Assembly (NCBI RefSeq): GCF_009746585.1 | Contig: NZ_WRPO01000010.1 | Location: 62,001-126,000 of the forward strand | Source: Novosphingobium aquimarinum | GTDB lineage: Bacteria > Pseudomonadota > Alphaproteobacteria > Sphingomonadales > Sphingomonadaceae | Direction of reading: 5' to 3' | DNA: 64,000 bases | In this document: piece after piece, positions 36,749-45,119 of the stretch | Numbering within the stretch: the stretch's first letter is position 1 | Layout: each line of letters begins with the position of its first letter | Made by a program: the position numbers and the translations under genes | The notes under the pieces: model-generated | Databases searched by the model: none | Told to the model about the DNA's origin: nothing | The model's input: the letters and a program-made list of their open reading frames with translations, nothing else

Positions 36749-37849
36749 TCAGTCCGCATCACTGTCCTTTACGACCCCCTTCTGAGGGAACATCCGGCGT
36801 TCGATGCGTGCGTGTACGCCGAGAGTGCCGTCGACGACCTGGGTAACGCCGAAATCGGTCGCCACGCTCATCAGCGAATAGGCGTCGTCGCGCGACAAGC
36901 CCTGCTGTTCGGTCAGCAGATGCAGCATGTCCATCGAGCAGGATTTCATCGCCGCGTCGAGATCCTCGCCGAACCCGTGGACGATCCAGTTGTCCGGCGT
37001 TTCGAGCAGCGGCGACGGGAAGTCGAAATCCTTGCGCAGGATGATCTGGAACAGGCAATCGAGCGAGGATTCGATCGCGGTGCCCGAGATTTCGCCGTCG
37101 CCCTGGCTGACATGCGGATCGCCGATCGAAAACAGTCCGCCCTTGACCTGGCACTTGTAGAACATCGTCGAGCCGGCGCCGATGCGCCAGTTGTCGATGT
37201 TGCCGCCGTGCAGGCCGGGCGGGATCGTCGAGACAGGCTCGTTCACCGCAGGCGCGACCCCGGCAGTACCGAGGTGCGGTCGCGCGGGGATGGTGATCCC
37301 CGGCAGCGCCGGGTGCCGATCGCAGGTCGGGCAATTGGTGATCGTGCCCGGCACCAGATACTCGCCGGGAAAATCATAGGCGTATAGCGCGCTGGCGGTG
37401 TTGGCGACGGGATCCAGCTCGTAGATCGTCACACGTTCCTTCTTGCCGAACTCTTCGTAGAGATGGCCCCAGTTTGCGGCGAGATTCGAGCCGTAGTTGT
37501 TGCGCGGCCGCATCTGCAGGTAGCGGACTTCGAGCATGTCGCCGGGCTCCGCACCTTCGACGTAGATCGGTCCAGTCATAATATGCACGCCCGGCGCGCG
37601 ACTGGCGGGATCGACTTCGCGGAAGATGCGCTCGACCCCTTCGTCGAACATCAGGTCCGGGGCATCGCCGGCATGGTGCGTGATCGCCTCGGCATGGACG
37701 AGATCACCGCTCTTGATGGTCAGAACCGGCTTGATGTCGGGTGAGAAATAGCCCCAGTGGATCGTCTCCGGCGTGGCCTTCAAATGCCACAAGTTCGACG
37801 GCGTCGCAGCCGCCGCATCGTTCATCGTCTTCATCGTCACCGACGCCAT
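36749..37849 (-). CDS. Acetamidase/formamidase family protein
   Basis: This 366-residue enzyme belongs to the FmdA/AmdA family, which hydrolyses formamide, acetamide or related small amides. Family blocks in order are TIHWGYF near residue 28, KSGDLVHAEAITHHAGD near 45, HIMTGPIYVEGAEPGD near 90, PARPHLGT near 200, GGNIDN near 225 and GDPHVSQGDGEISGTAIE near 260. The start at 37849 follows AGAAGGGG at good spacing; the frame is open for another 70 codons upstream but with a basic, unrelated sequence. It is divergent from the VOC gene. The same fold is fused to an AraC regulator at 39952, so the island has two copies. Confidence 0.88.
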   Translation of the reverse strand: MASVTMKTMNDAAAATPSNLWHLKATPETIHWGYFSPDIKPVLTIKSGDLVHAEAITHHAGDAPDLMFDEGVERIFREVDPASRAPGVHIMTGPIYVEGAEPGDMLEVRYLQMRPRNNYGSNLAANWGHLYEEFGKKERVTIYELDPVANTASALYAYDFPGEYLVPGTITNCPTCDRHPALPGITIPARPHLGTAGVAPAVNEPVSTIPPGLHGGNIDNWRIGAGSTMFYKCQVKGGLFSIGDPHVSQGDGEISGTAIESSLDCLFQIILRKDFDFPSPLLETPDNWIVHGFGEDLDAAMKSCSMDMLHLLTEQQGLSRDDAYSLMSVATDFGVTQVVDGTLGVHARIERRMFPQKGVVKDSDAD

Positions 37850-38085
37850 CCACGAGCCCCTTCTCAATCCACGGGAAATAGTCGGCCCACGTTTCAGGCG
37901 CAGTCCGCCGCATGGTCTTGCCGGAAAGCGCCCGCAAACTTGTGCGAGGGCGGATGTGGAGCCGTCCATCAAGAATGCGGTCGCCTCGTGCCAAGAGATG
38001 ACCGGGCGGTTTGGCCACAACACGTTCAACGAAACCGGCGCGCCGCGCCCTGGCGCCAACCCGCCTCAAGCAACTGGATCGCTTC

Positions 38086-38571
38086 ATGCCCAATACTCTT
38101 ATTTTCTTCGACATACCCAGCGACGATCCGGCCGCAGCCGGCATCTTCTATTCCGAGGTTTTCGGGTGGCAAAACGATCTGAAGCCGGAAGGGACCTACC
38201 ATCGCATGGTTCCAGGGGGGCAATTTCCGAACCCCGACGGCTCGGACAGCGAGATCGGCAACCTGCACATGGGGATCTTCAATGCGGCCAACGCGCGGCC
38301 GCATCCCGATGCCGACGGAGCGGAGCCCCGCACGATCGCGACGGATGGTCGCCGTCCGCGCATCTGGATCCTGATCGGCGACGAAGACTCGCCCGAAGCG
38401 ATCCTCGGTCGCGCCGTCGAACGCGGTGCGACCGTTTTGTGGACCAAGCACTACTGGTCCACATTCAACGGGCTCAACCACGCCTTCCGCGATCCTTGGG
38501 GGAACGACATCGTGCTCTGGGAAAAGGGCGGAGAAAGCCCCGAGATTCCGGCTGATTATACGCGCGAGTAG
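38086..38571 (+). CDS. VOC-family protein (glyoxalase/extradiol-dioxygenase fold)
   Basis: This 161-residue protein has the vicinal-oxygen-chelate fold: an opening strand LIFFDIPSDDPAAAGIFYSE, then VFGWQ, and a closing FRDPWGNDIVLWEKGG. These proteins are isomerases, lyases or small dioxygenases, or bind ligands without catalysis. The start at 38086 gives the usual VOC N-terminus (MPNTLIFFD); 25 further upstream codons look non-native. It lies 77 bases before the Rieske oxygenase gene and probably shares its transcript. The exact reaction is unknown. Confidence 0.8.
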   Translation: MPNTLIFFDIPSDDPAAAGIFYSEVFGWQNDLKPEGTYHRMVPGGQFPNPDGSDSEIGNLHMGIFNAANARPHPDADGAEPRTIATDGRRPRIWILIGDEDSPEAILGRAVERGATVLWTKHYWSTFNGLNHAFRDPWGNDIVLWEKGGESPEIPADYTRE

Positions 38572-38648
38572 TTTTTCACCATGAACGAATGTGGCAGGAT
38601 CGCTTCCTGCCGCCCCCTCACCTCACTCAGTCAGGACGATCCCCGATC

Positions 38649-39863
38649 ATGCCCGCAGGTCCGCTTCCCGAACCCTTCATCGCTTCACTCGACGAATCCG
38701 CTCTCGATCTTGCGGACGCCTCGACCTTGCCTCCCGCGTGCTACACGAGCCGTGACTTCTACGAGTTCGAGAAGGAAGCGCTTTACTACCACGAATGGCT
38801 TTGCGTCGGCCGCGCGGACTGGATTCCCAAGACCGGCGACTATTTCACCACTCGCATCGTAGGCGAACCCATTGTCGTGGCGCGGACTCTCGACGACAAG
38901 ATCACCGCGATGTCTTCCGTGTGTCAGCACCGCGCGATGCTGGTGGCAGAGGGCAGCGGCAACGCGCGCGGCTTCGTCTGCCCGTACCATCACTGGAGCT
39001 ATGCGCTCGACGGTACGCTGGTGGGGGCACCGGCCATGAGCAAGACCTGCAATTTCGATAAGAAGGCCTACAGTCTGCCGCGCTTCGCGGTCGAACTGTG
39101 GAACGGTTTCATCTTCGTCAACTTCGATCTCGAGGCCGCACCGCTTGCACCGCGTCTCGCCAAAGTCGACGAGGCGATCGCGGAATACGAGCTCGACAAG
39201 GCCGAAGGCGTCCGCCCGGAGACCGTCCAGCAGCTGCCCTGGAACTGGAAGGTGATGTTCGAGAACAACAACGACGGCTACCACGCCAGCCGCCTGCACC
39301 AGGGCCCCATGCACGACTTCGTGCCTTCGGGGCTCGCCGAATTCCCGGATTCCGAGCCATCGGACGCGGGCTTTCTGCGCTACAACGGAACCCTGCATCC
39401 CGATGCCAGCTTCAATGCGACGCAGCGCGCGATCCTGCCGATCTTCCCGGGCCTGTCGGACGAGGGACGCAATCGTCTCGTGTTCGCCAATGTCCCGCCC
39501 TCTTTGAGCCTGGTGATGACCTGCGACATGATCATCTACCTCCTGATCCGTCCGGATGGGCCGGAAACGCACGAACTCGATACGGGCCTGCTGTTTGCCC
39601 CCGGAGCGATGGCCGACCCTGCGTTCGCGCATAAGCTCGACGTCAACGAGCGGGGCGCGCTTTCGATCATTGCGCAGGACATGCACGTCGACGCGCTCGT
39701 CCAGGAGGGCCTGCGTTCGCGTTACGCCCCGCGCGGGCGCTATTCGTGGCAGGAAGGCGCTCAGGGCCAGCTCAACAAGTGGCTGATCCACCGCTACAAG
39801 GCCACGCAGGACCGCCTCGTGGCAGCCCAGCCTGCCGATACGGCCCTGACATCGGTGTCTTAG
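38649..39863 (+). CDS. Rieske aromatic-ring-hydroxylating oxygenase, alpha subunit
   Basis: This 404-residue oxygenase subunit has a Rieske [2Fe-2S] domain with CQHRAMLV near residue 95 and CPYHHWSY near 115. A catalytic domain has the mononuclear iron site NNNDGYHASRLHQ near residues 210-222. Such enzymes hydroxylate rings or remove N- or O-alkyl groups. No beta subunit, ferredoxin or reductase gene is nearby, so it is probably a homo-oligomer that borrows electrons from elsewhere. The start at 38649 (MPAGPL) removes a 20-residue unlikely tail. It is followed by the AraC-acetamidase fusion gene, 88 bases downstream. Confidence 0.9.
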   Translation: MPAGPLPEPFIASLDESALDLADASTLPPACYTSRDFYEFEKEALYYHEWLCVGRADWIPKTGDYFTTRIVGEPIVVARTLDDKITAMSSVCQHRAMLVAEGSGNARGFVCPYHHWSYALDGTLVGAPAMSKTCNFDKKAYSLPRFAVELWNGFIFVNFDLEAAPLAPRLAKVDEAIAEYELDKAEGVRPETVQQLPWNWKVMFENNNDGYHASRLHQGPMHDFVPSGLAEFPDSEPSDAGFLRYNGTLHPDASFNATQRAILPIFPGLSDEGRNRLVFANVPPSLSLVMTCDMIIYLLIRPDGPETHELDTGLLFAPGAMADPAFAHKLDVNERGALSIIAQDMHVDALVQEGLRSRYAPRGRYSWQEGAQGQLNKWLIHRYKATQDRLVAAQPADTALTSVS

Positions 39864-39879
39864 CCATAGTCTGGATTGA

Positions 39880-39902
39880 CCTGACTTCACGTTTACGTCA
39901 GG
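39880..39902. promoter_or_regulatory. Dyad upstream of the AraC-acetamidase fusion gene
   Basis: CCTGAC at 39880-39885 is mirrored by GTCAGG at 39897-39902, with a partly symmetric centre. It lies 17 bases after the Rieske stop and 50 bases before the fusion gene. There is no T-run, so an operator is more likely than a terminator. Binding by the fusion protein is a guess from position. Confidence 0.45.
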
Positions 39903-39951
39903 CCTTGGTGATGCACATAACTGTGGTTCAATACCGAGCGGGTCCCGCTGC

Positions 39952-42264
39952 ATGAGCGGCCTACGCGTAACGACCAATGCCTTCCCGCGTGACCAGAGGC
40001 GCGATGCCTGGAGTTTCGCTCTCAAGCGGGTCTCGCTCGACCTGATCGAGGCGCAGGACGACGTCTATGGCGATCTCGTCAGCTTCACCAGCGGCCAGAA
40101 GATCCAGTTCATCCGCGTCACCGGGACCGCCCAGGTGCTTTCGATCGACTGTAAGCAGGAAACGCCGTCCTTCTGGCTTGTCCTGCTGCTCGAGGGCACT
40201 CTCGAGGCGAAGAGCGGCGAGACCACGATCGCCATCAGTGAAGGCGACATGCTGTACGGCGGAGCCGACAACAGTTGCCGACTGGCGCTGAACGGCGATT
40301 TCCGCCTGCTCGTCATCAAGGTGCCCTTGTCGCTCCCGGCCCTCAAGGCACGTTCGCCGCTACCGACCGAGATCAGCAACCTGATCAGCGATACTGCGAT
40401 CGGGCGGATGCTTTCAGGGCTGTTGCGAACAGTCGCGGATTCGATCGTCGAGCTGACCGACGATCATATCCGGCCGGTCGAACTGGCGCTTCCCGAATTC
40501 ATCGCGGCAACCTTGCTGGATCGCGCGCCGGCCAAATTGCTCGGCGGAGCGGCGGGCGGCCGCGCCGCCATCCTGGAGCGGGTGTTCCAGTCGATCGAGA
40601 TGCGCTTGTCCGATCCCAATCTCAATGCGCATCAGGTTGCCGCCGAACACGACATTTCGCCGCGCTATCTGCAAAAGCTGTTCGAATCGCACGGCGACAG
40701 CTTCGGCCACTACGTCAAGCTGCGCAGGCTCGAGCGCTGCCGGCTCGATCTCGGCAGCCCGCTCCACGCGCAGCGCTCGATTTCGGAAATCCTGTTCCAG
40801 TGGGGCTTCAACGACAGCGCCTCGTTCAGCCGTGCCTTTCGCGAGCAATACGGCATGAGCCCGCGCGAATATCGCAAGTCGCCGGATGTCGGCGGGCCGC
40901 CTACCGATGGGCCGCGTCGGGGGCGCCCGGAAAAGGCGCGCGACGTGCGACTGGAACCGCGCAGCGCCGAGGACGCCGAGGAAATCTCCGCGCTGCAAAG
41001 TGAGCCGCCAGCGCCGATCGAAGTGCGCCATCATCACTTGCCGGTGCGGCCCAATACGATCCACTGGGGCTATTTCAGCCGCTCGCTCAAGCCCGTTCTC
41101 GAAGTGCGATCGGGCGATTTCGTCACGGTCGAAACGCTGACGCACCATGCCAACGACGATGCCGAGCGCATGATCGAGGGCGATCCGGGGGCGGAAAGCG
41201 TTTACCGCTGGACCGCCGATTTCAAAGCAGTGGACCGACGCGGCGCAGGCCCGCTCGACGGATCGACGCTGGGGCGCGGCCCCGGCGAAGGGTTCGGGGT
41301 CCACATCTGCACCGGCCCGATCGCCATCGAGGGCGCGCGGCCTGGCGATGTCGTTGAAGTCCGCATCCTCGACATGAATACGCGCCCCAGCGCCAATCCG
41401 CGCTTCGCCGGGCGCTCGTTCGGTTCGAACGCGGCCGCCTACTGGGGCTTCCACTTCAACGACTTGTTGACCGAGCCCAAGCAGCGCGAAGTGGTGACGA
41501 TCTATGAGATCGACGGCGAGCCGGGACGTTCGACCGCGGAAGCCGTCTATTCCTATCGCTGGACGCCGCAGACCGATCCGAACGGTGTCGTGCACAAGAC
41601 GATCGATTATCCGGGCGTTCCGGTCGATCCCGAAACGATCACGCGCAATTTCGACGTGCTGCGCGACGTCGTGATCCCGGTGCGTCCGCACTTCGGCGTG
41701 ATCGGGCTGGCTCCCGCGCATTCGGAACTGGTCGATTCGGTGCCACCGGCCAACTTCGGCGGCAACATCGACAATTGGCGGCTGGGCGCGGGCGCCAGCG
41801 CGTTCCTGCCGGTGAACGTGGCGGGAGGGCTGCTATCGCTCGGCGATCCCCATGCGAGCCAGGGCGACTCCGAGCTTTGCGGTACGGCGATCGAATGCTC
41901 GATGACCGCGATGATCCAGGTCATCCTGCATCCGGCCAAAACCAGCCGACCCTATATCCGCGACCTCGACTATCCGATGATCGAAACGCGCGACGAATGG
42001 GTGATCCTGGGCTTCAGCAACGGGGAATACTTGAAAGACCTCGGCGCGAACGCGCAAAGCGAAATCTACAAGCAGTCCTCGCTCGATACCGCCATGCGCG
42101 ACTGCTTCCGCAAAGCGCGCCGGTTCTTGATGACCTTACGCAATTTGACAGAGGACGAGGCGATCTCGCTGCTCTCGGTCGGCGTGGACTTCGGCGTCAG
42201 CCAAGTGGCCAACGGCAACTGGGGCGTCCACGCCGTAATCCGCAAAAGCCTGTTCTCGTCCTGA
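39952..42264 (+). CDS. AraC-family regulator fused to an acetamidase/formamidase domain
   Basis: This single 770-codon frame joins two normally separate proteins. Residues 1 to about 310 form an AraC-type regulator: a ligand-binding beta-rich domain (about 30-200) and a double helix-turn-helix near 215-310 (NAHQVAAEHDISPRYLQKLF, then FNDSASFSRAFREQYGMSPR). A charged, proline-rich linker (about 310-358) follows. From about 360 to the end is a full FmdA/AmdA fold, with TIHWGYF, SGDFVTVETLTHHAND, HICTGPIAIEGARPGD, GGNIDNWRLGAG and GDPHASQGDSELCGTAIE. No stop, frameshift or good internal start separates the halves. Either the enzyme domain senses an amide for the regulator or both activities coexist. 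A stand-alone acetamidase is at 36749. It probably controls the neighbouring Rieske/acetamidase genes. Confidence 0.93.
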   Translation: MSGLRVTTNAFPRDQRRDAWSFALKRVSLDLIEAQDDVYGDLVSFTSGQKIQFIRVTGTAQVLSIDCKQETPSFWLVLLLEGTLEAKSGETTIAISEGDMLYGGADNSCRLALNGDFRLLVIKVPLSLPALKARSPLPTEISNLISDTAIGRMLSGLLRTVADSIVELTDDHIRPVELALPEFIAATLLDRAPAKLLGGAAGGRAAILERVFQSIEMRLSDPNLNAHQVAAEHDISPRYLQKLFESHGDSFGHYVKLRRLERCRLDLGSPLHAQRSISEILFQWGFNDSASFSRAFREQYGMSPREYRKSPDVGGPPTDGPRRGRPEKARDVRLEPRSAEDAEEISALQSEPPAPIEVRHHHLPVRPNTIHWGYFSRSLKPVLEVRSGDFVTVETLTHHANDDAERMIEGDPGAESVYRWTADFKAVDRRGAGPLDGSTLGRGPGEGFGVHICTGPIAIEGARPGDVVEVRILDMNTRPSANPRFAGRSFGSNAAAYWGFHFNDLLTEPKQREVVTIYEIDGEPGRSTAEAVYSYRWTPQTDPNGVVHKTIDYPGVPVDPETITRNFDVLRDVVIPVRPHFGVIGLAPAHSELVDSVPPANFGGNIDNWRLGAGASAFLPVNVAGGLLSLGDPHASQGDSELCGTAIECSMTAMIQVILHPAKTSRPYIRDLDYPMIETRDEWVILGFSNGEYLKDLGANAQSEIYKQSSLDTAMRDCFRKARRFLMTLRNLTEDEAISLLSVGVDFGVSQVANGNWGVHAVIRKSLFSS

Positions 42265-42274
42265 AGCGGCCGGA

Positions 42275-43117
42275 TCAGGCGGCCGGTTCGCTCTGCGCGG
42301 CAACCGACAGCGTATAGTCTGCCCAGCGCGCGAACTGCTCGTTCAGCATCGCAAACTCGCTCTTGGCGTAGCCCAGTGCATCCGCGCCCAGCAGCAGCAG
42401 GAGCGGCGGTTCCGGCTCTTCCAGCGCGCGCAGGATGGTCTGCGCCGCCAGATCGGCGTCGCTCGGCTCCTCGCCATGGTGCCCCAGCAGCGTCTCGCGC
42501 GCGACGTGTGCGGTCTCGGCGTAATCGGCGATGCTCTGCGGCGCGCCCGGCAGGCGGGCCGCGGCGAACTCGGTGCGCAACCCGCCTGGCGCCACGTTGG
42601 TGACCTTGATCCCCAGTGGCGCGACTTCCTGCGCCAATGTGCGCCCGATGCAGTCGAGCGCGAACTTCGATGCTCCGTAAAGCGCGGTACCGTGCCAGCA
42701 GGCAAGGCCGCTGATCGAGGTGATATTGACGATGTGACCCGCCTTGCTTGCGCGCATGTGCGGCAGCGCGGCCTGGATCACCGCCATTGCGCCCCAGACA
42801 TTGACATCGAACATGGCTTTGGCGTCGGCGATCGGCGTCTCCTCGATCGCACCGGTGTACCCGTGGCCGGCATTGTTCACGACATAGTCGAGCCCCCCCA
42901 GCCGTGCCTCGGCGGCATCGACGACGGGACCGACGGCCTCGAGATCGGTCACGTCGAGGCGCATCCCGATGGCGCGCTCCGGCTGAAGGGCCTCGAACGC
43001 GGCAAGTGCCGCATCGCTGCGCACAGTGCCGACCACCCGGTCCCCCCGCGACAGCGCAGCCGAAGCCAGCGATCGCCCTAGGCCAGTGCTGACCCCCGTG
43101 ATGAACCAGTTTGCCAT
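42275..43117 (-). CDS. SDR-family oxidoreductase
   Basis: This 280-residue short-chain dehydrogenase/reductase has the NAD(P)-binding TGVSTGLGR near residue 9, the NNAGHG motif near 83, the catalytic Ser in ITSISG near 132, and YGASK near 147. Extension of the cofactor loop with Arg after the second strand (VRSD) suggests NADP preference. The start at 43117 (MANWF) is the natural N-terminus; AGGA is about ten bases upstream. It converges with the fusion gene and is divergent from the RutA-like gene. It may oxidise an alcohol intermediate of the pathway; the substrate is unknown. Confidence 0.9.
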   Translation of the reverse strand: MANWFITGVSTGLGRSLASAALSRGDRVVGTVRSDAALAAFEALQPERAIGMRLDVTDLEAVGPVVDAAEARLGGLDYVVNNAGHGYTGAIEETPIADAKAMFDVNVWGAMAVIQAALPHMRASKAGHIVNITSISGLACWHGTALYGASKFALDCIGRTLAQEVAPLGIKVTNVAPGGLRTEFAAARLPGAPQSIADYAETAHVARETLLGHHGEEPSDADLAAQTILRALEEPEPPLLLLLGADALGYAKSEFAMLNEQFARWADYTLSVAAQSEPAA

Positions 43118-43173
43118 GTCGCCGCGTCCTTTCCTGTTCACGTCCGCTACTTGTGCGCACCGCTCGCGCCGAT

Positions 43174-43279
43174 TTCTTGTCTCCTACCGTGCGTCCGTTT
43201 GACGGAAAGCCGGCTTGCCCACAGCACTGCGGCCAGACACAGTGAGCGTGACAAGAGCGCGGGCGCTAGGTGACAAGAA
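43174..43279. repeat. GACAAGA repeats in the SDR/RutA divergent gap
   Basis: GTGACAAGA occurs at 43248-43256 and again at 43270-43278, 22 bases apart, about two helical turns. An inverted copy, TTCTTGTC, lies at 43174-43181. The spacing suggests binding by a dimeric regulator between the divergent SDR and RutA-like genes. No regulator gene is immediately adjacent except the AraC fusion and, further off, MarR. Confidence 0.45.
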
Positions 43280-43318
43280 CCCGGCCTGCCCGCGCCATAG
43301 TCTCCGGGGCGCTTGCAC

Positions 43319-44467
43319 ATGGCCAATAGGACGCGGATCTTGACCTCTACACGACGCCCTTCACACTTCGGCCTTCCTTCGGACACGGGTGGACGCGATC
43401 TCGGCATTTTCATGCCGATGGCGAACGGCGGCTGGATCATGTCGCGCAATTCGCCCCGGCTGGACGGGTCCTACGAATACAACCTCAAGGCCGCGAAACT
43501 GGCGGAGGACATCGGCCTGGACTTCATCATGGCGATGGCGAAATACCGCGGGTATGGCGGCGAGATCGAGCAGTGGCGCTACACGCTCGATTCGCCGATG
43601 ATGATGGCGGGCCTTGCCCAGGCGACAAGCCGAGTGAAGGTTTGGGCGACGGTCCATACGATCCTGCAGAATCCCGCGGTCACGGCAAAGATGATCGCTA
43701 CGCTCGACCAGATCAGCGGCGGACGCGCCGGTCTCAACGTCGTGACGGGGGCCTACAAGGGCGAGTTCGCGCAGATGGGCGCCTGGCCCGAAGGCGTCGA
43801 CCACGACGAGCGCTATGTCCTGGCGACCGAGTGGATCCAGGCGATCAAAGCCCTGTGGACTCAAGACAGCGTGACGATGCAGGGCAAGTATTTCCAGCTT
43901 GAGGATTGCATGTCCGATCCCAAGCCCTTCGTCCCGCCGTTCCTGGTCTGCGCCGGCACGTCGAAGACCGGGATCCGCTTCACCGCGCAGGAAATGGATG
44001 CCCTGTTCCTCTCGGGTGGCAATCTGGAGGAACTCGCGAAGAACAGCGCGGGGGCAAAAGCAGGCGCGCTGGAGGAAGGCAACCCCATCCGGACCTATTC
44101 GATGATGACCGTGGTGCTGGGCGACAGCGACGCGGCGGCAGAGGAAACCGCCGCGCATTATGCTGCGGGACTCGACGAGGAAGCGCTTTGGGGCATGATG
44201 CGCGCCTACGGCATGATCGATGCGGAAATCGGACGGGAAAACGACTTTGTGAAGAAGAGCCGCTCCGGCTTCATGACACCGCACGTTGCGGGGACGGCCG
44301 ATACCGTGATCGAGCGATTGTCGGAAATGTTCGAGAAAACCTCGCTCGACGGACTGATGCTGATCTTCCCTGAATACCTCAGCGCTCTGCCCGTGTTCGG
44401 CGAAAAAATCCTGCCCGTGCTTCGCGAACGTTTCCCGGCGCGTACTTCGGAACCGACTCATGCCTGA
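43319..44467 (+). CDS. RutA-like flavin-dependent monooxygenase (LLM class)
   Basis: This 382-residue bacterial luciferase-like oxygenase resembles RutA, the enzyme that opens the uracil ring with FMN and O2. Matching regions are the N-terminal IFMPMANGGWIMS, FIMAMAKYRGYGG, DQISGGRAGLNVVTGAYKGE with FAQMG, and FLVCAGTSKTG. It should need a flavin reductase (RutF-like), none of which is in the window. The ATG at 43319 is preferred to a TTG two codons earlier. The RutB-like gene overlaps its end by eight bases, so the pair probably performs ring opening and amide hydrolysis. RutC, RutD and RutE homologues are absent, which argues for a substrate other than plain uracil. Confidence 0.85.
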   Translation: MANRTRILTSTRRPSHFGLPSDTGGRDLGIFMPMANGGWIMSRNSPRLDGSYEYNLKAAKLAEDIGLDFIMAMAKYRGYGGEIEQWRYTLDSPMMMAGLAQATSRVKVWATVHTILQNPAVTAKMIATLDQISGGRAGLNVVTGAYKGEFAQMGAWPEGVDHDERYVLATEWIQAIKALWTQDSVTMQGKYFQLEDCMSDPKPFVPPFLVCAGTSKTGIRFTAQEMDALFLSGGNLEELAKNSAGAKAGALEEGNPIRTYSMMTVVLGDSDAAAEETAAHYAAGLDEEALWGMMRAYGMIDAEIGRENDFVKKSRSGFMTPHVAGTADTVIERLSEMFEKTSLDGLMLIFPEYLSALPVFGEKILPVLRERFPARTSEPTHA

Positions 44468-45119
44468 GGCAGAAACCATGCTTCCCCACGTCGCCGAACC
44501 CGGCGAGATGATCGCGCCGACCCGCACCGCGCTGGTCGTCGTCGATATCCAGGTCGACTTCGCATCGAGCGAAGGCGTGATCGGCCGCCACGGCGTCGAT
44601 ATGAGCCCCGCCGAAGCCGCGATCGATCGGATCGAGGACCTGATTGCCGCAGCCCGCAGCGCCGGAGCGACCGTCGCTTTCATGCGGGTCATGACTCGGC
44701 CGGAAACCGATTCCAATGCGTTGAAGACTTGGATGGAACGGCGCGGCACGCCCGGCGGGGCCGGCATCTGCCGCATCGGCAGCGGCGGCGAGGACTATTA
44801 CCGGGTGACGCCAGAGCCGGGCGACATTGAAGTGAGCAAGCTGGCCTATTCGAGCTTCCATGGCACCGACCTGGCGAACCAGCTGCGTACGCGCGGCATC
44901 GACACGCTCGTCATGACCGGCCTCACGACCGACTGCTGCGTCGATTCGACCACGCGCGATGCCTTCCACCACGATTTTCACACGTTCGTCGTCTCCGACG
45001 CTTGCGCGAGCCTGGACCCCGGACTGCATGAGGCAACCCTCAATGCCCTGCACCTTCACACCTCGCTGCTCGTGACCACCGAGGCTGTCGTGACCGCATG
45101 GGATGGCGCCAAGGCGTGA
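44460..45119 (+). CDS. Cysteine hydrolase, isochorismatase/RutB-like
   Basis: This 219-residue hydrolase has the Asp-Lys-Cys triad of the isochorismatase-like family: Asp in VVVDIQVDF near residue 30, Lys in EVSKLAYSSFHG near 125 and the nucleophile Cys in TTDCCVDSTTRD near 160. In the Rut pathway RutB hydrolyses ureidoacrylate to release carbamate. The overlap with the RutA-like gene makes a similar ureido- or amide-bond cleavage probable here. N-carbamoylsarcosine amidase and biuret hydrolase are other members of the family, and biuret hydrolase would also fit an island that ends in allophanate. Confidence 0.85.
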   Translation: MPEAETMLPHVAEPGEMIAPTRTALVVVDIQVDFASSEGVIGRHGVDMSPAEAAIDRIEDLIAAARSAGATVAFMRVMTRPETDSNALKTWMERRGTPGGAGICRIGSGGEDYYRVTPEPGDIEVSKLAYSSFHGTDLANQLRTRGIDTLVMTGLTTDCCVDSTTRDAFHHDFHTFVVSDACASLDPGLHEATLNALHLHTSLLVTTEAVVTAWDGAKA

